DNA of 64,000 bases from Tsuneonella sp. CC-YZS046 (GCF_035581365.1 NZ_CP141590.1:744001-808000); one strand, 5' to 3'; shown: positions 17,997-26,970, counted from the stretch's first letter. A program made the numbers and translations. Notes: generated by a model not told the origin, from the sequence alone.

Positions 17997-18653
17997 TCAA
18001 CGACAGAAGGATTGTCCGCTGGTTTCGAGATGGAAATGGTCCCGATGGGCCGAGTTGTAGTCCGGGCCGAGAACGGTTCCGAACCGCTTGCAGGCGCTTT
18101 GGTGAACCACGCGCAGGAACCGGCGTTCCTGGCTCGTGCCGTTGTTCCATCCGTTGATGAGGCTGATGCGGCGGCCGTCTTCCAGAATGAATGCCCCGAC
18201 ATCGATCGCATTCGCGGTGGCATGGGCTGACCGGCGGCCGGTTCCCGCCACGTTACGGCAGGAATAGCTGCCCATGGTCTCTATCCGGGCAAGGCCGCTG
18301 CCGAGTATCTGCCTTGCGGCGCGATCCACCCCATAGCGCGCCCATGCCGCGAATGTATTGGCCAGCGGGCAGGCGACCGGGCCGAGGTTGGCCACCGGGA
18401 GAGACTTTTCATCGCCGTAGATGGCGGAAAGGCGCACGGTGTTCAGGGTGGAACAACCGCCGCCGTAATATTGGTCGGGCAGCGGAGTGAAGCTGGCGTT
18501 GCTCTTCCCCAGTTCCGCCAGGCACTGGCGGGCGCTGGGAGACGGGTTGTAGGTCTGCGTCGCGGTCCGGCTGGGCTGCCGCTTGCGTTCGGGCACCATT
18601 CCGCATCCGGTCAGGGCCAATATCAGAACGATGGTGGCGGTTGCGCGATACAT
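17997..18653 (-). CDS. Extensin-like C-terminal domain lipoprotein
   Basis: This 218-residue lipoprotein (signal ending LALTGC) carries the extensin-like C-terminal domain. Visible motifs are the cysteine pattern ARQCLAEL, GGGCSTLNTV and PVACPLANTFAAWARYGVDRAAR, then SYSCRN, and the metal-peptidase-like RRSAHATANAIDVGAF...HRDHFHLE. The H-x6-D and HxH pattern resembles D-Ala-D-Ala carboxypeptidase/VanY zinc sites, so peptidoglycan hydrolysis is plausible. It converges on the Anbu gene with two bases between the predicted stops. Confidence 0.88.
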   Translation of the reverse strand: MYRATATIVLILALTGCGMVPERKRQPSRTATQTYNPSPSARQCLAELGKSNASFTPLPDQYYGGGCSTLNTVRLSAIYGDEKSLPVANLGPVACPLANTFAAWARYGVDRAARQILGSGLARIETMGSYSCRNVAGTGRRSAHATANAIDVGAFILEDGRRISLINGWNNGTSQERRFLRVVHQSACKRFGTVLGPDYNSAHRDHFHLETSGQSFCR

Positions 18654-18763
18654 AGCCGTAATACTGCGACGCTATGGTTAACCTTATACTAACAAATGGC
18701 ATATCCCGCCCGCCGTTCGTCGCATTCCTGTGAATTGCTTTGCCGGCTTGCCCGCGTTTCCGC

Positions 18764-18791
18764 TTGACTGGCATCGGCACATCTCTATGGC
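18764..18791 (+). promoter_or_regulatory. Candidate serC promoter
   Basis: TTGACT (18764-18769) and TATGGC (18786-18791) are 16 bases apart. Transcription from here would begin at or just inside the serC leader RNA. Confidence 0.4.
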
Positions 18792-18844
18792 CGCCGGCGG
18801 GCCACGCGGTCCCAACGCCGCGCGAGCTCTCTGTAAGGAGAGTC
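18790..18844 (+). ncRNA. serC leader RNA (alphaproteobacterial serC motif)
   Basis: The leader has two clear helices. CGCGG (18805-18809) pairs with CCGCG (18818-18822) around a loop containing CCCAACG. CTCTC (18827-18831) pairs with GAGAG (18838-18842) around TGTAAG, so that the ribosome site AAGGAG is half hidden in the stem. The position directly before serC and the CCAACGCCGCGCGAGCTCT core fit my memory of the serC motif described upstream of serC-serA operons in alphaproteobacteria. Its ligand, if any, is unknown. Confidence 0.62.
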
Positions 18845-18847
18845 TAT

Positions 18848-19972
18848 ATGACTGTACAAATACCGGCGCGCAAACCAGCGCGCCCGTTCTTTTCTTCCGG
18901 TCCCTGCGCCAAGCCGCCGGGATATTCCCTCGACAAGCTCGCCATTGAATCGCTGGGCCGCTCGCACCGCGCGAAGATCGGCAAATCCCGGCTTGCCTAT
19001 TGCATCGACCTGATGCGCGAGCTGCTGCAGCTCCCCGATACGCATCGCATCGGCATCGTGCCCGGCTCGGATACGGGCGCGTTCGAAATGGCGATGTGGA
19101 CCATGCTGGGCGCGCGCCCGGTCACGGCGCTGGCCTGGGAAAGTTTCGGTGAAGGTTGGGTCACCGATGCGGTCAAGCAGCTCCGGCTGGAACCGACCGT
19201 CCTGCGCGCCGATTACGGCCAGCTGCCCGATCTTTCGGCGGTCGACTGGTCGAATGACGTGCTGTTCACCTGGAACGGCACCACCAGCGGCGTGCGGGTG
19301 CCGAATGGCGACTGGATTCCGGCGGATCGCGAAGGGCTGTCCTTCGCCGACGCGACCAGCGCGGTGTTCGCCTACGATATTCCGTGGGACAGGATCGATG
19401 TCGCCACATTCAGTTGGCAGAAGGCGCTGGGCGGGGAAGGGGCGCATGGCGTGCTCATTCTCGGGCCGCGCGCTGTGGAACGGCTGGAAAGCTACACGCC
19501 TGCCTGGCCGCTGCCCAAGGTGTTCCGCCTGATTTCCAAGGGCAAGCTGGCGGAAGGCGTGTTCAAGGGCGAGACCATCAACACCCCGTCCATGCTGGCG
19601 GTGGAAGATGCGATCTTCACCCTGGAATGGGCGAAGTCCATCGGCGGGCTGGACGGCATGATCGCCCGCAGCAAGGCGAACGCCAAGGCGCTGAACGCAA
19701 TCGTGGAATCGCGCGATTGGCTGGGCCATCTGGCGCAGGACTATGCCTCGCGTTCCGGCACCAGCGTCTGCCTCACGGTCGAAGGCGCGGATGCGGATTT
19801 CATCAAGAAATTCGCCAGCCTGCTGGAAGCCGAGGGCGCCGCCTACGACATCGCGGGCTATCGCGACGCGCCGCCGGGCCTGCGCGTGTGGTGCGGCGCC
19901 ACGGTGGATGCAGCCGATATCGAAGCGCTCGGCCCGTGGCTCGATTGGGCTTACGCCTCGCTCAAGAAATGA
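18848..19972 (+). CDS. serC: Phosphoserine aminotransferase
   Basis: SerC transaminates 3-phosphohydroxypyruvate to phosphoserine with glutamate, using PLP, in the cytosolic serine pathway. The 374-residue product begins MTVQIPARKPARPFFSSGPCAKPPG, and the PLP lysine is in FSWQKALGGEGAHG at about residue 192. Substrate-site landmarks (SDTGAFEMAMWTMLG, FTWNGTTSGVRVP) are intact. The length and the alternative-type N-terminus are those of the alphaproteobacterial subfamily. ATG 18848 is chosen from the AAGGAG site in the leader RNA. serA follows after 110 bases containing a palindromic repeat. Confidence 0.95.
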   Translation: MTVQIPARKPARPFFSSGPCAKPPGYSLDKLAIESLGRSHRAKIGKSRLAYCIDLMRELLQLPDTHRIGIVPGSDTGAFEMAMWTMLGARPVTALAWESFGEGWVTDAVKQLRLEPTVLRADYGQLPDLSAVDWSNDVLFTWNGTTSGVRVPNGDWIPADREGLSFADATSAVFAYDIPWDRIDVATFSWQKALGGEGAHGVLILGPRAVERLESYTPAWPLPKVFRLISKGKLAEGVFKGETINTPSMLAVEDAIFTLEWAKSIGGLDGMIARSKANAKALNAIVESRDWLGHLAQDYASRSGTSVCLTVEGADADFIKKFASLLEAEGAAYDIAGYRDAPPGLRVWCGATVDAADIEALGPWLDWAYASLKK

Positions 19973-19974
19973 AC

Positions 19975-20066
19975 CGTCATCCCAGCGAAGGCTGGGATCT
20001 CGGGCCGGATTGTATGATCGACGTTCAACCCGGCCGCCCGAGATCCTGACCTTTGTCAGGATGACG
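19975..20066. repeat. Palindromic intergenic repeat between serC and serA
   Basis: This 92-base element has outer arms CGTCAT/ATGACG, a middle pairing (GATCTCGGGCC against GGCCGCCCGAGATC), and two small hairpins, CCCAGC-GAAG-GCTGGG (19981-19996) and CCTGAC-CTTT-GTCAGG (20045-20060). Such CGTCATCC...GGATGACG elements are dispersed repeats in many sphingomonad and related genomes. It lies inside the serC-serA operon and would fold into a large RNA structure. Confidence 0.7.
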
Positions 20067-20082
20067 AATTGAAGGATTCGTC

Positions 20083-21666
20083 ATGACCAAACCCAAAGTT
20101 CTCATTTCCGACAAGATGGACCCCAACGCCGCCGCGATCTTTCGCGAGCGCGGCTGCGAAGTCGATGAAATCACCGGCAAGACCCCGGAAGAGCTGATCG
20201 CGATCATCGGCCAGTATGACGGGCTGGCCATTCGTTCGTCGACCAAGGTAACGCAGGAAATCCTCGACGCGGCAACCAATCTGAAGGTCATCGGCCGCGC
20301 CGGCATCGGGGTGGACAATGTCGATATTCCCGCCGCCTCGGCCAAGGGCGTGGTGGTGATGAACACGCCGTTCGGCAATTCGATCACGACCGCCGAACAT
20401 GCTATCGCCCTGATGTTCGCGCTGGCCCGCCAGCTTCCGGAGGCGGATGCTTCCACCCAGGCCGGCAAATGGGAAAAGAACCGCTTCATGGGGGTCGAAG
20501 TGACCGGCAAGACGCTCGGCCTGATCGGCGCGGGCAATATCGGCTCGATCGTTGCCGACCGCGCGCTGGGCCTGCGGATGAAGGTCGTGGCTTTCGATCC
20601 GTTCCTCTCGCCGGAGCGGGCCATCGATCTCGGCATCGAGAAGGTGGAACTGGACGAACTGCTCGCCCGGGCCGATTTCATCACCCTGCACACGCCGCTG
20701 ACCGACCAGACGCGCAATATCCTCAGCCGCGAGAATCTCGCCAAGACCAAGAAGGGTGTGCGCGTCATCAATTGCGCGCGCGGCGGGCTGGTCGATGAGG
20801 CCGCGCTCAAGGAACTGCTCGATTCCGGCCATGTCGCTGGCGCGGCGCTCGACGTGTTCGTGACGGAACCGGCGAAGGAGCATGCGCTGTTCGGCACCCC
20901 GAACTTCGTGGCGACCCCGCATCTCGGGGCCTCGACCAATGAGGCGCAGGTCAATGTCGCGCTCCAGGTGGCGGAGCAGATGGCCGATTATCTCGTCAAT
21001 GGCGGCGTCACCAATGCGCTCAACATGCCGTCGCTTTCCGCCGAGGAAGCGCCGAAGCTGAAGCCCTATATGGCGCTGGCCGAAAAGCTCGGCTCGCTGA
21101 TGGGCCAGCTCACCACCGGGTCGATCCCGCGCATTTCGATCCATACCGAAGGCGCCGCGACCGAGCTTAACATCAAGCCGATCACCGCCGCCGTGCTCGC
21201 GGGCTTCCTGCGCGTGCATTCGGACACGGTGAACATGGTCAATGCCCCGTTCCTGGCCAAGGAACGCGGCATGGAAGTGCGCGAAGTGAAAACCGAGCGC
21301 GAGGGCGACTATCACACCCTGGTCCGCGTTTCGGTGAAGACGGAGGCCGGCGAGCGGTCCGTCGCCGGCACGCTGTTCAGCAATTCCGAGCCGCGCCTGG
21401 TGGAACTGTTCAACATCAAGGTCGAAGCCGAGCTGGCGGGCGACATGATGTATATCGTCAACGAGGACGCTCCCGGCTTCATCGGCCGGATCGGCACCTT
21501 GCTGGGCGAGAACGCCATCAATATCGGCACCTTCAACCTCGGCCGCCATTCGGCCGGGGGCGAGGCGGTGCTGCTGCTGTCCGTCGACAGCCCGGTTCCG
21601 CCTGCGGTGATCGAGCAGGCCCGGACCCTTCCGGGTGTGAAGCGGGTCATGGCACTGGCGTTTTGA
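20083..21666 (+). CDS. serA: D-3-phosphoglycerate dehydrogenase
   Basis: SerA oxidises 3-phosphoglycerate to 3-phosphohydroxypyruvate with NAD+, the first step of serine synthesis. The 527-residue protein is the long type: catalytic domain, NAD-binding domain (GLIGAGNIGSIVADRA, from residue 146), the catalytic Arg (NCARGGLVDE), Glu and His (PHLGASTNEAQ), an allosteric-substrate-binding domain, and a C-terminal ACT domain (LFNIKVEAELAGDMMYIVNEDAPGFIGRIGTLLGE). The ACT domain usually mediates serine feedback. GAAGGA at 20071-20076 supports the start. Confidence 0.97.
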   Translation: MTKPKVLISDKMDPNAAAIFRERGCEVDEITGKTPEELIAIIGQYDGLAIRSSTKVTQEILDAATNLKVIGRAGIGVDNVDIPAASAKGVVVMNTPFGNSITTAEHAIALMFALARQLPEADASTQAGKWEKNRFMGVEVTGKTLGLIGAGNIGSIVADRALGLRMKVVAFDPFLSPERAIDLGIEKVELDELLARADFITLHTPLTDQTRNILSRENLAKTKKGVRVINCARGGLVDEAALKELLDSGHVAGAALDVFVTEPAKEHALFGTPNFVATPHLGASTNEAQVNVALQVAEQMADYLVNGGVTNALNMPSLSAEEAPKLKPYMALAEKLGSLMGQLTTGSIPRISIHTEGAATELNIKPITAAVLAGFLRVHSDTVNMVNAPFLAKERGMEVREVKTEREGDYHTLVRVSVKTEAGERSVAGTLFSNSEPRLVELFNIKVEAELAGDMMYIVNEDAPGFIGRIGTLLGENAINIGTFNLGRHSAGGEAVLLLSVDSPVPPAVIEQARTLPGVKRVMALAF

Positions 21667-21674
21667 GGCAGTGC

Positions 21675-21697
21675 GGGCCGGGGCGATGCTCCGGCCC
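21675..21697 (+). terminator. Hairpin after serA
   Basis: GGGCCGG (21675-21681) pairs with CCGGCCC (21691-21697) over a nine-base loop just after the serA stop. There is no following T-run, so it may end transcription inefficiently or only stabilise the mRNA. Confidence 0.5.
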
Positions 21698-21704
21698 CGC
21701 GCAT

Positions 21705-21740
21705 TGTTCGCGCTGAGCCTGTCGAACCGCATGCGCCGGG
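21705..21740. repeat. Short dispersed repeat (TTCGCGCTGAGCCTGTCGAA type)
   Basis: GTTCGCGCTGAGCCTGTCGA followed by a second half GGGGTTCGACACGG matches a short palindromic motif that recurs between genes in many sphingomonad genomes. Only one copy was noticed in this window. Confidence 0.4.
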
Positions 21741-21779
21741 GTTCGACACGGGCGCAAGACCCGGCTAAAGGCCCGCACG

Positions 21780-22892
21780 ATGGACGATACCGACCGCGAT
21801 CTGCTGCCCGAAGGGCTTGAGGACCAGCTGCCGCCCGAAGCGGCGGCCGCCACCCGTGTCATGCGCGCCGCGCTCGATGTCATGGATTCCCATGGCTATG
21901 AACGTGTGCGCCCGCCGCTGATCGAGTTCGAGAAGTCGCTGGCCGGGCGAATGGCGGGTGTGCAGCCCCGGCGCATGTTCCGCTTCGTCGATCCGTCTTC
22001 GCTGCGCACCCTCGCGTTGCGCTCGGACATCACCATGCAGGTTGGCCGGATCGCCGCGACCGGGCTGGCTGCAGCGCCACGCCCGCTGCGTCTGTGCTAT
22101 GCCGGGCAGGTCGTCACCATCAAGGGCGATGGCCTCGATCCGACGCGGGAACGGTTGCAGCTTGGCGCGGAACTGATCGGCAGCGACAGCGTGGCCGCCG
22201 CCGGCGAAGTGGTGGCCGTTGCGATCGAAGCACTCAAGGCGGCGGGCGCAACCGGCATTTCCGTCGATTTCACGCTGCCCGATCTGGTCGATAATCTTGC
22301 TCGCTCCGCGCTGCCGCTCGATCCGTCCAGCGTCGAAGCCGTGCGGCGGGAACTCGATGCCAAGGATGCGGGCGGGCTGAAGGCAGCGGGTGGGGAAGCC
22401 TATCTTCCCCTGCTCTATGCCACCGGCGCGTTCGACAGCGCGATAGAACGGCTGGCCGCGGTCGGCGCGCAAGATGTGCTGGACAGCCGGATCGCGGGCC
22501 TGCGCGAAATCGCGGAGCGGATTGCCGGGACGGCGCGCATTACGCTCGATCCCACAGAACGGCATGGCTTCGAATATCAGAGCTGGTTCGGCTTCACGCT
22601 CTATGCGGAAGGGATACGCGGTGTGCTGGGCAGGGGCGGCACTTATCGTATTCTCGGCGTGGACGAGCCTGCCACCGGCTTTTCCCTCTACACCGATCCG
22701 CTGGTCGCCGCCGCGCATGAGGCGGCCGAGGTGCGGGACACCCTGTTTCTCCCGCTGGGGCACGATCCCGGCATCGCCGCCCGTCTGCGGGGCATAGGCT
22801 GGCGCACCATAGCTGCCCTCTCCGCCGCCGACGATGCCGCCGCGCTGGGCTGCACGCACCGGCTTGCCGGGGGAGATACCGTCCCGCTTTGA
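21780..22892 (+). CDS. hisZ: ATP phosphoribosyltransferase regulatory subunit
   Basis: HisZ is a catalytically inactive histidyl-tRNA-synthetase paralogue that activates the short form of HisG for histidine synthesis. The 370-residue protein shows the class II synthetase start LPEGLEDQLPPEA...MDSHGYERVRPPLIEFEKS, motif 2-like MFRFVDPSSLRTLALRSDITMQVGRIAA, and QLGAELIGSDS, but lacks a full histidyl motif 3 and the anticodon domain. It is followed by a glycosyltransferase-like gene and purA. A full-length HisS can be excluded by length. Confidence 0.85.
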   Translation: MDDTDRDLLPEGLEDQLPPEAAAATRVMRAALDVMDSHGYERVRPPLIEFEKSLAGRMAGVQPRRMFRFVDPSSLRTLALRSDITMQVGRIAATGLAAAPRPLRLCYAGQVVTIKGDGLDPTRERLQLGAELIGSDSVAAAGEVVAVAIEALKAAGATGISVDFTLPDLVDNLARSALPLDPSSVEAVRRELDAKDAGGLKAAGGEAYLPLLYATGAFDSAIERLAAVGAQDVLDSRIAGLREIAERIAGTARITLDPTERHGFEYQSWFGFTLYAEGIRGVLGRGGTYRILGVDEPATGFSLYTDPLVAAAHEAAEVRDTLFLPLGHDPGIAARLRGIGWRTIAALSAADDAAALGCTHRLAGGDTVPL

Positions 22893-22994
22893 GCCGGTTC
22901 GCGGCGCCCGGCGCCGGCAACATATGCTTACGAACCGGAAACGCACATTCTACATAAGGTCGCTAGGTCCATCTTGGCTAGGAGGCCAACCGCC

Positions 22995-23912
22995 GTGCAA
23001 CTCACCCGTTATCTTCCCTACCGCTTGCGTCGCAGGATAGAAACGGCACGGCACGACCGCGCGATTTCCTCGGTTCTCGCCACCCCGCCTCTCATTCCCA
23101 GGGATGACGGGGTGGTGCTGTTCTCCATGATCGGAACCGCGGTGCTGCTGCCATACCTTGTGGCCGTGAAATCGCTGTGGCGCCATTTGCAGCGCGGGCG
23201 CGTCGTCCTGCTGGACGATGGTTCGCTGACATCGCGCGACAAGGAATTGTTGAATCTGCATTGCGGCAATCCCGAGATCATCTCGCTCGATTCTGTCGTC
23301 ACCGATCCTTTCCCGCGCGGGAGCTGCTGGGAACGGTTCCTGACCATCCTCGACAGGCGCAAGGATGAATATTGGATTCAGCTGGATAGCGACACCGTCA
23401 CCCTTGCCGATGTGCCGGAAGTCAGGGCGGCGGTCGAGGGGAACCGCAGCTTCACCATGCTGAGTGGCGACGATGGGGAGATCGGGGCGCTTCCCCTGCG
23501 GGAGATCGCTTCGGCGCTCTATCCGGATGGGCCGGCGGATGGCCATATCCAGGTGCGCATAGAATCGCGCATGGGTCAGATTAGCCGGGACGACTGGCGT
23601 TATATTCGCGGCTGCGCGGGTTTCGCAGGCTTTTCGGCGCAAGGCGCGGGACGGCCGTTGGCGGCGGAATTTCTCGAGGCCATGAAAAGGCTTGTCGGAC
23701 CCGACGTGGTGACTTGGGGTACCGAACAAGTCGCGTCGAATTTCCAGGTGGCCAACGATGCGGAGCCGGTGCTGCTGCCTGCGCGGCGTTACCTGAACTT
23801 CTGGAACGAAGGCTGGCATGACAACACGGCCTTTCTCCACTTCGTCGGCTCGCATCGCTATGACAGCGGGGCATATGCCCGGGTAAGCCGCGAGGTCATT
23901 GCCAGCCTCTGA
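22995..23912 (+). CDS. Glycosyltransferase-like hypothetical protein
   Basis: This protein has 305 residues from the GTG at 22995, which follows a strong TAGGAGG site (22979-22985). The N-terminus is basic with no signal peptide. The middle contains [20 protein letters not shown], a DSD-type acidic motif preceded by a hydrophobic strand, as in GT-A-fold glycosyltransferases that bind metal-nucleotide sugar. Other segments are [15 protein letters not shown] and [18 protein letters not shown]. That pattern suggests a sugar transferase, but I cannot name a family or acceptor. The neighbours hisZ and purA give no functional hint. Confidence 0.6.
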   Translation: MQLTRYLPYRLRRRIETARHDRAISSVLATPPLIPRDDGVVLFSMIGTAVLLPYLVAVKSLWRHLQRGRVVLLDDGSLTSRDKELLNLHCGNPEIISLDSVVTDPFPRGSCWERFLTILDRRKDEYWIQLDSDTVTLADVPEVRAAVEGNRSFTMLSGDDGEIGALPLREIASALYPDGPADGHIQVRIESRMGQISRDDWRYIRGCAGFAGFSAQGAGRPLAAEFLEAMKRLVGPDVVTWGTEQVASNFQVANDAEPVLLPARRYLNFWNEGWHDNTAFLHFVGSHRYDSGAYARVSREVIASL

Positions 23913-24016
23913 CGCAGACCGATGGGGGCAAAACCGCTTGCAGGGCGGAAGCCTGTTGCCCTGGTCGTCCCCATATCCTAGGGCCCGGCGGGTTTTCTGC
24001 CGGAAGGGATTTCATC

Positions 24017-25306
24017 TTGGCCAATGTCACCGTGATCGGCGCCCAGTGGGGCGATGAGGGTAAGGGCAAGATCGTAGACTGGCTGGCGAGCCGGGCCGAC
24101 GCCGTGGTGCGTTTCCAGGGTGGCCACAATGCGGGCCACACGCTGGTCGTGGGCAATCAGGTCTACAAGCTCAGCCTGCTGCCCTCCGGTATCGTGCGGG
24201 GCACCCTTTCGATCATCGGCAATGGCGTGGTGCTCGATCTCTGGGCGCTGCGCGACGAGATCGCCAAGCTCGAAGGGCAGGGCGTGGCTATCAATGCCGG
24301 CAATTTCGCGATTGCCGACAATTGCCCGCTGATCCTGCCGATCCATCGCGATCTCGACGTGCTGCGCGAGGCCGCCGCCGGCAAGGGCAAGATCGGCACC
24401 ACCGGCCGCGGCATCGGCCCGGCTTATGAGGACAAGGTGGGCCGGCGCGCGATCCGCGTGTGCGACCTCGCTCATCTGGATGCGCTACAGCCGCAGCTGG
24501 ATCGCCTCTGCGCCCATCACGATGCCTTGCGGGCGGGCTTCAACGAACCCCCGATCGACCGGGAAAGGCTGCTGCGCGACCTGCGCGAGATCGCCCCCTT
24601 CGTGCAGCAATATGCGCAGCCGGTGTGGAAGCGCCTGAATCAGGTGCGCAAGGAAGGCGCGCGCATCCTGTTTGAAGGGGCGCAGGGCGTGCTGCTGGAT
24701 GTCGATCACGGGACCTATCCCTTCGTCACCAGCTCGAACACGGTCAGCGGCACGGCTGCGTCCGGTTCCGGTCTTGGTCCGTCCTCCACGGGTTTCGTTC
24801 TGGGCATTGTGAAGGCCTATACGACCCGCGTCGGTTCCGGCCCGTTCCCGACCGAGCTGGAGGATGAAACCGGCCAGCGCCTGGGTGAGCGGGGCCATGA
24901 ATTCGGCACGGTGACAGGGCGCAAGCGCCGCTGCGGCTGGTTCGACGCCGTGCTGGTGCGCCAGAGCTGCGCCATCAGCGGCGTGACCGGCATCGCCCTG
25001 ACCAAGCTGGACGTGCTGGACGGATTCGAGACCGTGAGGATCTGCACCGGCTACCGGCTTGGCGACGAGGTGCTGGATTATTTCCCCGCCCACGCCGCCG
25101 ATCAGGCCGCGGTGGAGCCGATCTACGAGGAAATGGCAGGGTGGGAAGGCACGACGGCGGGCGCACGCAGCTGGGCCGATCTTCCGGCGCAAGCCATCAA
25201 ATATATCCGCCGGGTGGAGGAATTGATCGAAACGCCGGTGGCGCTGGTTTCCACCAGCCCGGAGCGTGAGGACACGATCCTGGTGCGCGATCCGTTCATG
25301 GATTGA
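24017..25306 (+). CDS. purA: Adenylosuccinate synthetase
   Basis: PurA joins IMP and aspartate using GTP in the AMP branch of purine synthesis. The 429-residue protein starts with TTG at 24017 after GAAGGG. The N-terminal [17 protein letters not shown] loop, the catalytic Asp and the His in GGHNAGHT are present. So are [35 protein letters not shown] and the GTP-specificity end TKLDVLDG. All active-site motifs are intact. Confidence 0.97.
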   Translation: MANVTVIGAQWGDEGKGKIVDWLASRADAVVRFQGGHNAGHTLVVGNQVYKLSLLPSGIVRGTLSIIGNGVVLDLWALRDEIAKLEGQGVAINAGNFAIADNCPLILPIHRDLDVLREAAAGKGKIGTTGRGIGPAYEDKVGRRAIRVCDLAHLDALQPQLDRLCAHHDALRAGFNEPPIDRERLLRDLREIAPFVQQYAQPVWKRLNQVRKEGARILFEGAQGVLLDVDHGTYPFVTSSNTVSGTAASGSGLGPSSTGFVLGIVKAYTTRVGSGPFPTELEDETGQRLGERGHEFGTVTGRKRRCGWFDAVLVRQSCAISGVTGIALTKLDVLDGFETVRICTGYRLGDEVLDYFPAHAADQAAVEPIYEEMAGWEGTTAGARSWADLPAQAIKYIRRVEELIETPVALVSTSPEREDTILVRDPFMD

Positions 25307-25337
25307 GCCAGGGCTTCGCACGTCCTATCCTTCCGGC

Positions 25338-25892
25338 ATGACCGGGAAGATCCCTGTGATAATGGCGCTGAGCCTGGCGCTGGCGGCTTGTGCCTCGGGT
25401 CCGCCGGTTCCGCTGCCGCCCCGCGCGCCTTCGATCGCCACGGTTCCGGCGCCACCCGCGCCGAGGCCGGTGCGGGTGGATTTCGTGCTGGTCGACAAGT
25501 CTGACCGGACGCTGACGCTATATGGCGAAGGGCTGGCCCTGCGCACCTATGGCGGCCTGCAATTCGGCGATGCACCCATGGGGCACAAGCGGTTTGAAGG
25601 GGACGAGCGCACGCCAGAGGGGCGCTATGTGCTGGATTATCGCAACCCGCAAAGCTCCTATCATCTCTCGCTCCATATCTCCTACCCGAATGAGGCGGAC
25701 CGGGCCTTCGCCGCGCGATCCGGGCGCTCGCCCGGCGGGCTGATCTTCATCCATGGCCAGCCCAACGGATGGCCGGACGGCGAGCGCGTGCCGGGAGACT
25801 GGACCGACGGTTGCATCGCCCTCTCCAATGCCCAGATCGAGGAACTCTGGACGCTTGTTGCCGATGGCACGCCGATCGAGATTCGGCCCTAG
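25338..25892 (+). CDS. L,D-transpeptidase (YkuD) family lipoprotein
   Basis: This 184-residue exported protein has a lipoprotein signal ending ALAAC, a Pro-rich linker (PPVPLPPRAPSIATVPAPPAP), and a YkuD domain. That catalytic domain contains the histidine in LIFIHGQPNGWP and the nucleophile cysteine in DWTDGCIALSN. These enzymes cross-link or attach proteins to peptidoglycan. The TDGC motif replaces the common SHGC, so activity is expected but specificity is open. ATG 25338 is chosen because it precedes the signal; an upstream reading overlaps purA. Confidence 0.87.
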   Translation: MTGKIPVIMALSLALAACASGPPVPLPPRAPSIATVPAPPAPRPVRVDFVLVDKSDRTLTLYGEGLALRTYGGLQFGDAPMGHKRFEGDERTPEGRYVLDYRNPQSSYHLSLHISYPNEADRAFAARSGRSPGGLIFIHGQPNGWPDGERVPGDWTDGCIALSNAQIEELWTLVADGTPIEIRP

Positions 25893-25906
25893 AACATGAA
25901 CGGAAC
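25892..25906. promoter_or_regulatory. SOS-like box 1 (reverse orientation)
   Basis: GAAC (25892-25895) and GAAC (25903-25906) are seven bases apart, the reverse complement of GTTC-N7-GTTC. It lies 59 bases before the gene at 25965 and overlaps the last base of the transpeptidase stop. Confidence 0.6.
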
Positions 25907-25910
25907 ATTC

Positions 25911-25916
25911 TTGACA
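25911..25916 (+). promoter_or_regulatory. Candidate -35 element for the regulator gene
   Basis: A perfect TTGACA sits between the two SOS-like boxes. The -10 position is weak, so only the -35 is claimed. A LexA dimer on box 2 would cover the expected -10. Confidence 0.4.
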
Positions 25917-25928
25917 TAATCCCGTTAT

Positions 25929-25943
25929 GTTCTCATCATGTTC
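25929..25943. promoter_or_regulatory. SOS-like box 2
   Basis: GTTC (25929-25932) and GTTC (25940-25943) are separated by exactly seven bases. The box is 22 bases before the chosen start and downstream of a TTGACA, the position where a repressor blocks transcription. Confidence 0.68.
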
Positions 25944-25964
25944 AAGACTTTCGGGGAGGTGAAC

Positions 25965-26936
25965 ATGATCCGGGCCGATTTTGCCTATGATATTCCCAGC
26001 AATCAGGCGGACGTTCCGCTTACTCTCTCCATTCATGCCGACCGGCCGCATGTGCGCGAACAAATGCGTGAGGATGCGGAGAGTGCCCGGTTTCGCGTGA
26101 TCGAATGCGGCTCGTTGGGTGCGCTGCTGGAGGGTGAGGCGCGGGCGCTCGGCGAAATCGTCATGCTCGATTGCCCGCAACTGGATGCGGCGGGCATGGC
26201 CGCGCTTTGCCGGCTGGATATTCGCGCATCGCGTTCCGGCGCGCGGTTGATCGTATCCACCAGCCTCGATGTGCTGGATGAGGTATTTGCCTGTCTGGAC
26301 AGTTCGGAGCCGGATATTCTTGTCGATCCCGGCCGCGCGGATCGCGTGATCGCGCTGGGGCAGGCATTGGCCAGGCGTTCCGATGGCCGTGTGCGTGAAT
26401 TGTCGGAGGAAGACCGGATGACCCTGCTGCGCCTGACGGAGCAGGTCAGCCGGATTGCCGAACGGCTGGGGCGGCTGGACGGGCCTTCCGAATCTGCCGC
26501 TGGTTCGGCCTTGCGGCTGGTATCCCCCTCTGTAAGCGGGGGCAGCGATTCCAGCGACCCCTCGCGCCTTGTGCAGCTTTTCACCCCTTCCTTGCCGGAC
26601 CCGCGGCTGGTGCGCCAGATTATCCGCCAGCGGCAATTGCGCTCGCGTTTCTTCGATGGCGATCTGTTCGCCGACCCCGCCTGGGACATCCTGCTCGATC
26701 TCACGGCTGCGCGGGTGGAGAATGTGCGTGTATCTGTCACCAGCCTTTGCATCGCTTCCGGCGTTCCGCCGACCACGGCCTTGCGCTGGATCGGTCAGAT
26801 GACCGATGCAGGGCTTCTGGTGCGGGTGGAAGACAAGACGGACCGGCGCCGTGCCTTTATCGACCTTACGCAGCAGGCGGCGGATGGAATGGCGCGTTAT
26901 TTCGGGGAACTGGGTGAAGCGCCGCTGCCGATCTGA
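25965..26936 (+). CDS. Pseudo-receiver plus winged-helix (MarR-like) regulator, predicted SOS-controlled
   Basis: This 323-residue protein starts at the ATG at 25965, which follows GGGGAGGT at 25953-25960; an ATG at 25938 lies within the SOS-like box. The first 120 residues look like a CheY-type receiver fold lacking the phospho-aspartate set: SIHADRPHVREQM, GEIVMLDCPQLDAAGMAAL, SGARLIVSTSLDVLDEV and PDILVDPGRADRVIALGQAL. The C-terminus is a MarR/LysR-like winged helix with TSLCIASGVPPTTALRWIGQMTDAGLLVRVEDKTDRRRAFIDLT. A helical linker (LTEQVSRIAERLGRL) joins the two parts. It may repress or activate damage-response genes; that follows only from the promoter. Confidence 0.75.
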   Translation: MIRADFAYDIPSNQADVPLTLSIHADRPHVREQMREDAESARFRVIECGSLGALLEGEARALGEIVMLDCPQLDAAGMAALCRLDIRASRSGARLIVSTSLDVLDEVFACLDSSEPDILVDPGRADRVIALGQALARRSDGRVRELSEEDRMTLLRLTEQVSRIAERLGRLDGPSESAAGSALRLVSPSVSGGSDSSDPSRLVQLFTPSLPDPRLVRQIIRQRQLRSRFFDGDLFADPAWDILLDLTAARVENVRVSVTSLCIASGVPPTTALRWIGQMTDAGLLVRVEDKTDRRRAFIDLTQQAADGMARYFGELGEAPLPI

Positions 26937-26970
26937 CAGGATTTAATGGTTGGGGGCTATTCGACCCTCC

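Noticed and set aside
17992-18230. An extended C-terminus of the Anbu protein reading through to 18230
   Set aside because: It lies opposite the extensin-like gene, has no family similarity, and the natural ending is visible in the adjacent frame.
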